NCBI RefSeq assembly: GCF_002954585.1
Contig: NZ_MSCI01000001.1
Span: 992,001 to 1,056,000 of the forward strand
Origin: Vibrio chagasii
GTDB taxonomy: Bacteria > Pseudomonadota > Gammaproteobacteria > Enterobacterales > Vibrionaceae
Direction of reading: 5' to 3'
DNA: 64,000 bases
Made by a program: the position numbers and the translations under genes. A model generated the notes under the pieces. That model saw only the letters and a list, made by a program, of their open reading frames with translations. It was not told the origin of the DNA and ran no database searches. Below are positions 63,425 to 64,000 of the stretch, piece by piece; within the stretch, counting starts at the first letter, position 1; each line of letters starts with the position of its first letter.

Positions 63425-63587
63425 ATAATAAAAAGCTGGCTCATTCTACGCGTTGTTTTGACTTCTCGCAGCTACAGAGCCCATACTTTTGACAAGGTCA
63501 GACCAGAAACAGTGAAAATAGCCTGTTATTGTTGGCATTCTTTGAGATTAACGGTAATCTTGACGCCCCAAAATTAAGGTACTATCT

Positions 63588-64000
63588 ATGAACTTCGCTA
63601 TTGAATATACATCGGCTTACTTTTCACACCTGGTGATCACACCACGCAAGAAAGTACTAAAACATAGCCTTGTATCGGTTCAAAGTGGCTTGGTTTTGAT
63701 CAAACTGGGTAAGCAAGAGTACGCCGTTGAACCTGGCCAAAGCGTTTGGATTCCATTTGACTGCTTAACTTCGTTGACCTACTTCCCTAACACTCAAGTT
63801 AGCCGTGTCGATTTCTCTGTTCGACTGACAGATGCTTTCCCACGCCAAGCAGGTTACATCACGCAAACTAACCTCTCTTTGGCGTTGCTAGAGAAGCTAG
63901 AGCTTACTCACGGCCGATCTTATGGTGCTAACAATACCGAGCAAGCGTGCAAAGACATGCTTTCTGTACTCAAGCAAGAAGTGTTGGCATTCAAACCACT
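63588..64000 (+). CDS. AraC-like regulator, N-terminal part (cut by window edge)
   Basis: The frame is open from ATG 63588 to the window end (137 codons). The visible part has a cupin-like pattern (VLKHSLVSVQSGLVLIKLGKQ, YAVEPGQSVWIPFDCLT), as in the sensor half of AraC-family regulators. The DNA-binding half would lie beyond 64000, so the assignment is by similarity of the sensor half only. Divergent from the acyltransferase gene. Confidence 0.55.
   Translation, partial: MNFAIEYTSAYFSHLVITPRKKVLKHSLVSVQSGLVLIKLGKQEYAVEPGQSVWIPFDCLTSLTYFPNTQVSRVDFSVRLTDAFPRQAGYITQTNLSLALLEKLELTHGRSYGANNTEQACKDMLSVLKQEVLAFKP

Overview
The window looks like part of a Vibrio genome, most likely chromosome II of a Splendidus-clade-type species. 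The clearest marker is the block hutZ-hutX-hutW / tonB1-exbB1-exbD1-hutBCD followed by a TetR gene, which has the gene order known from V. cholerae chromosome II. A ShyA-type endopeptidase, an OmpU-type porin, a CheV and a dCache chemoreceptor fit the same assignment. Gene density is high and coding is intact nearly everywhere. I saw no tRNA, rRNA, CRISPR array, prophage or intact insertion sequence.

Layout. 0-3.1 kb: the N-terminus of a lipoprotein leaving the window on the left, a small unknown gene, the RNA helicase dbpA and an aldo/keto reductase. 3.2-19.7 kb: an isolated periplasmic protein, then a minus-strand operon of about 15.6 kb. This operon encodes a 3062-residue type I-secreted adhesin, its ABC transporter, HlyD-type adaptor and TolC-type outer membrane protein, an OmpA-like lipoprotein and a PstS-like periplasmic protein. 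No LapD/LapG pair is present. 19.9-23.4 kb: an M3 oligopeptidase, an unusually long RecX-like protein and a small unknown gene. 23.4-26 kb: an AT-rich accessory patch with a cupin, a secreted GlcG/HbpS-like protein, a possible transposase remnant and a diverged direct repeat. 26-30 kb: an scs-type thiol-redox operon (scsB, scsD, scsC). 30-47.7 kb: housekeeping and transport genes, including a succinylglutamate-desuccinylase-like enzyme, a porin, EamA, MFS/LysR and YjiH transporters, a two-CXXC glutaredoxin, a 44-residue basic protein, a GGDEF-EAL protein, ShyA, a stand-alone glycogen-binding-domain protein and a chemoreceptor. 47.8-51.6 kb: alpha-amylase, ppiC, cheV and a divergent PduO-type adenosyltransferase-like gene.

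51.7-60.3 kb: the haem uptake locus. TonB-ExbB-ExbD energise outer-membrane receptors, HutBCD imports haem, HutX carries it and HutZ degrades it. The operons are divergent around a Fur-box-like site. The radical-SAM gene hutW is broken by a frameshift and two in-frame TAG codons, while its neighbours are intact. 60.8-64 kb: a YfcZ/YiiS-like protein, a YnjH-like periplasmic protein, a secreted leucine-rich-repeat-like protein, an acyltransferase and the start of an AraC-like regulator cut by the right edge.

The most distinctive items are the adhesin operon with a PstS-like last gene, the multiply broken hutW, an 11-bp tandem repeat directly in front of hutB, and several small genes or sites easy to miss in routine annotation.
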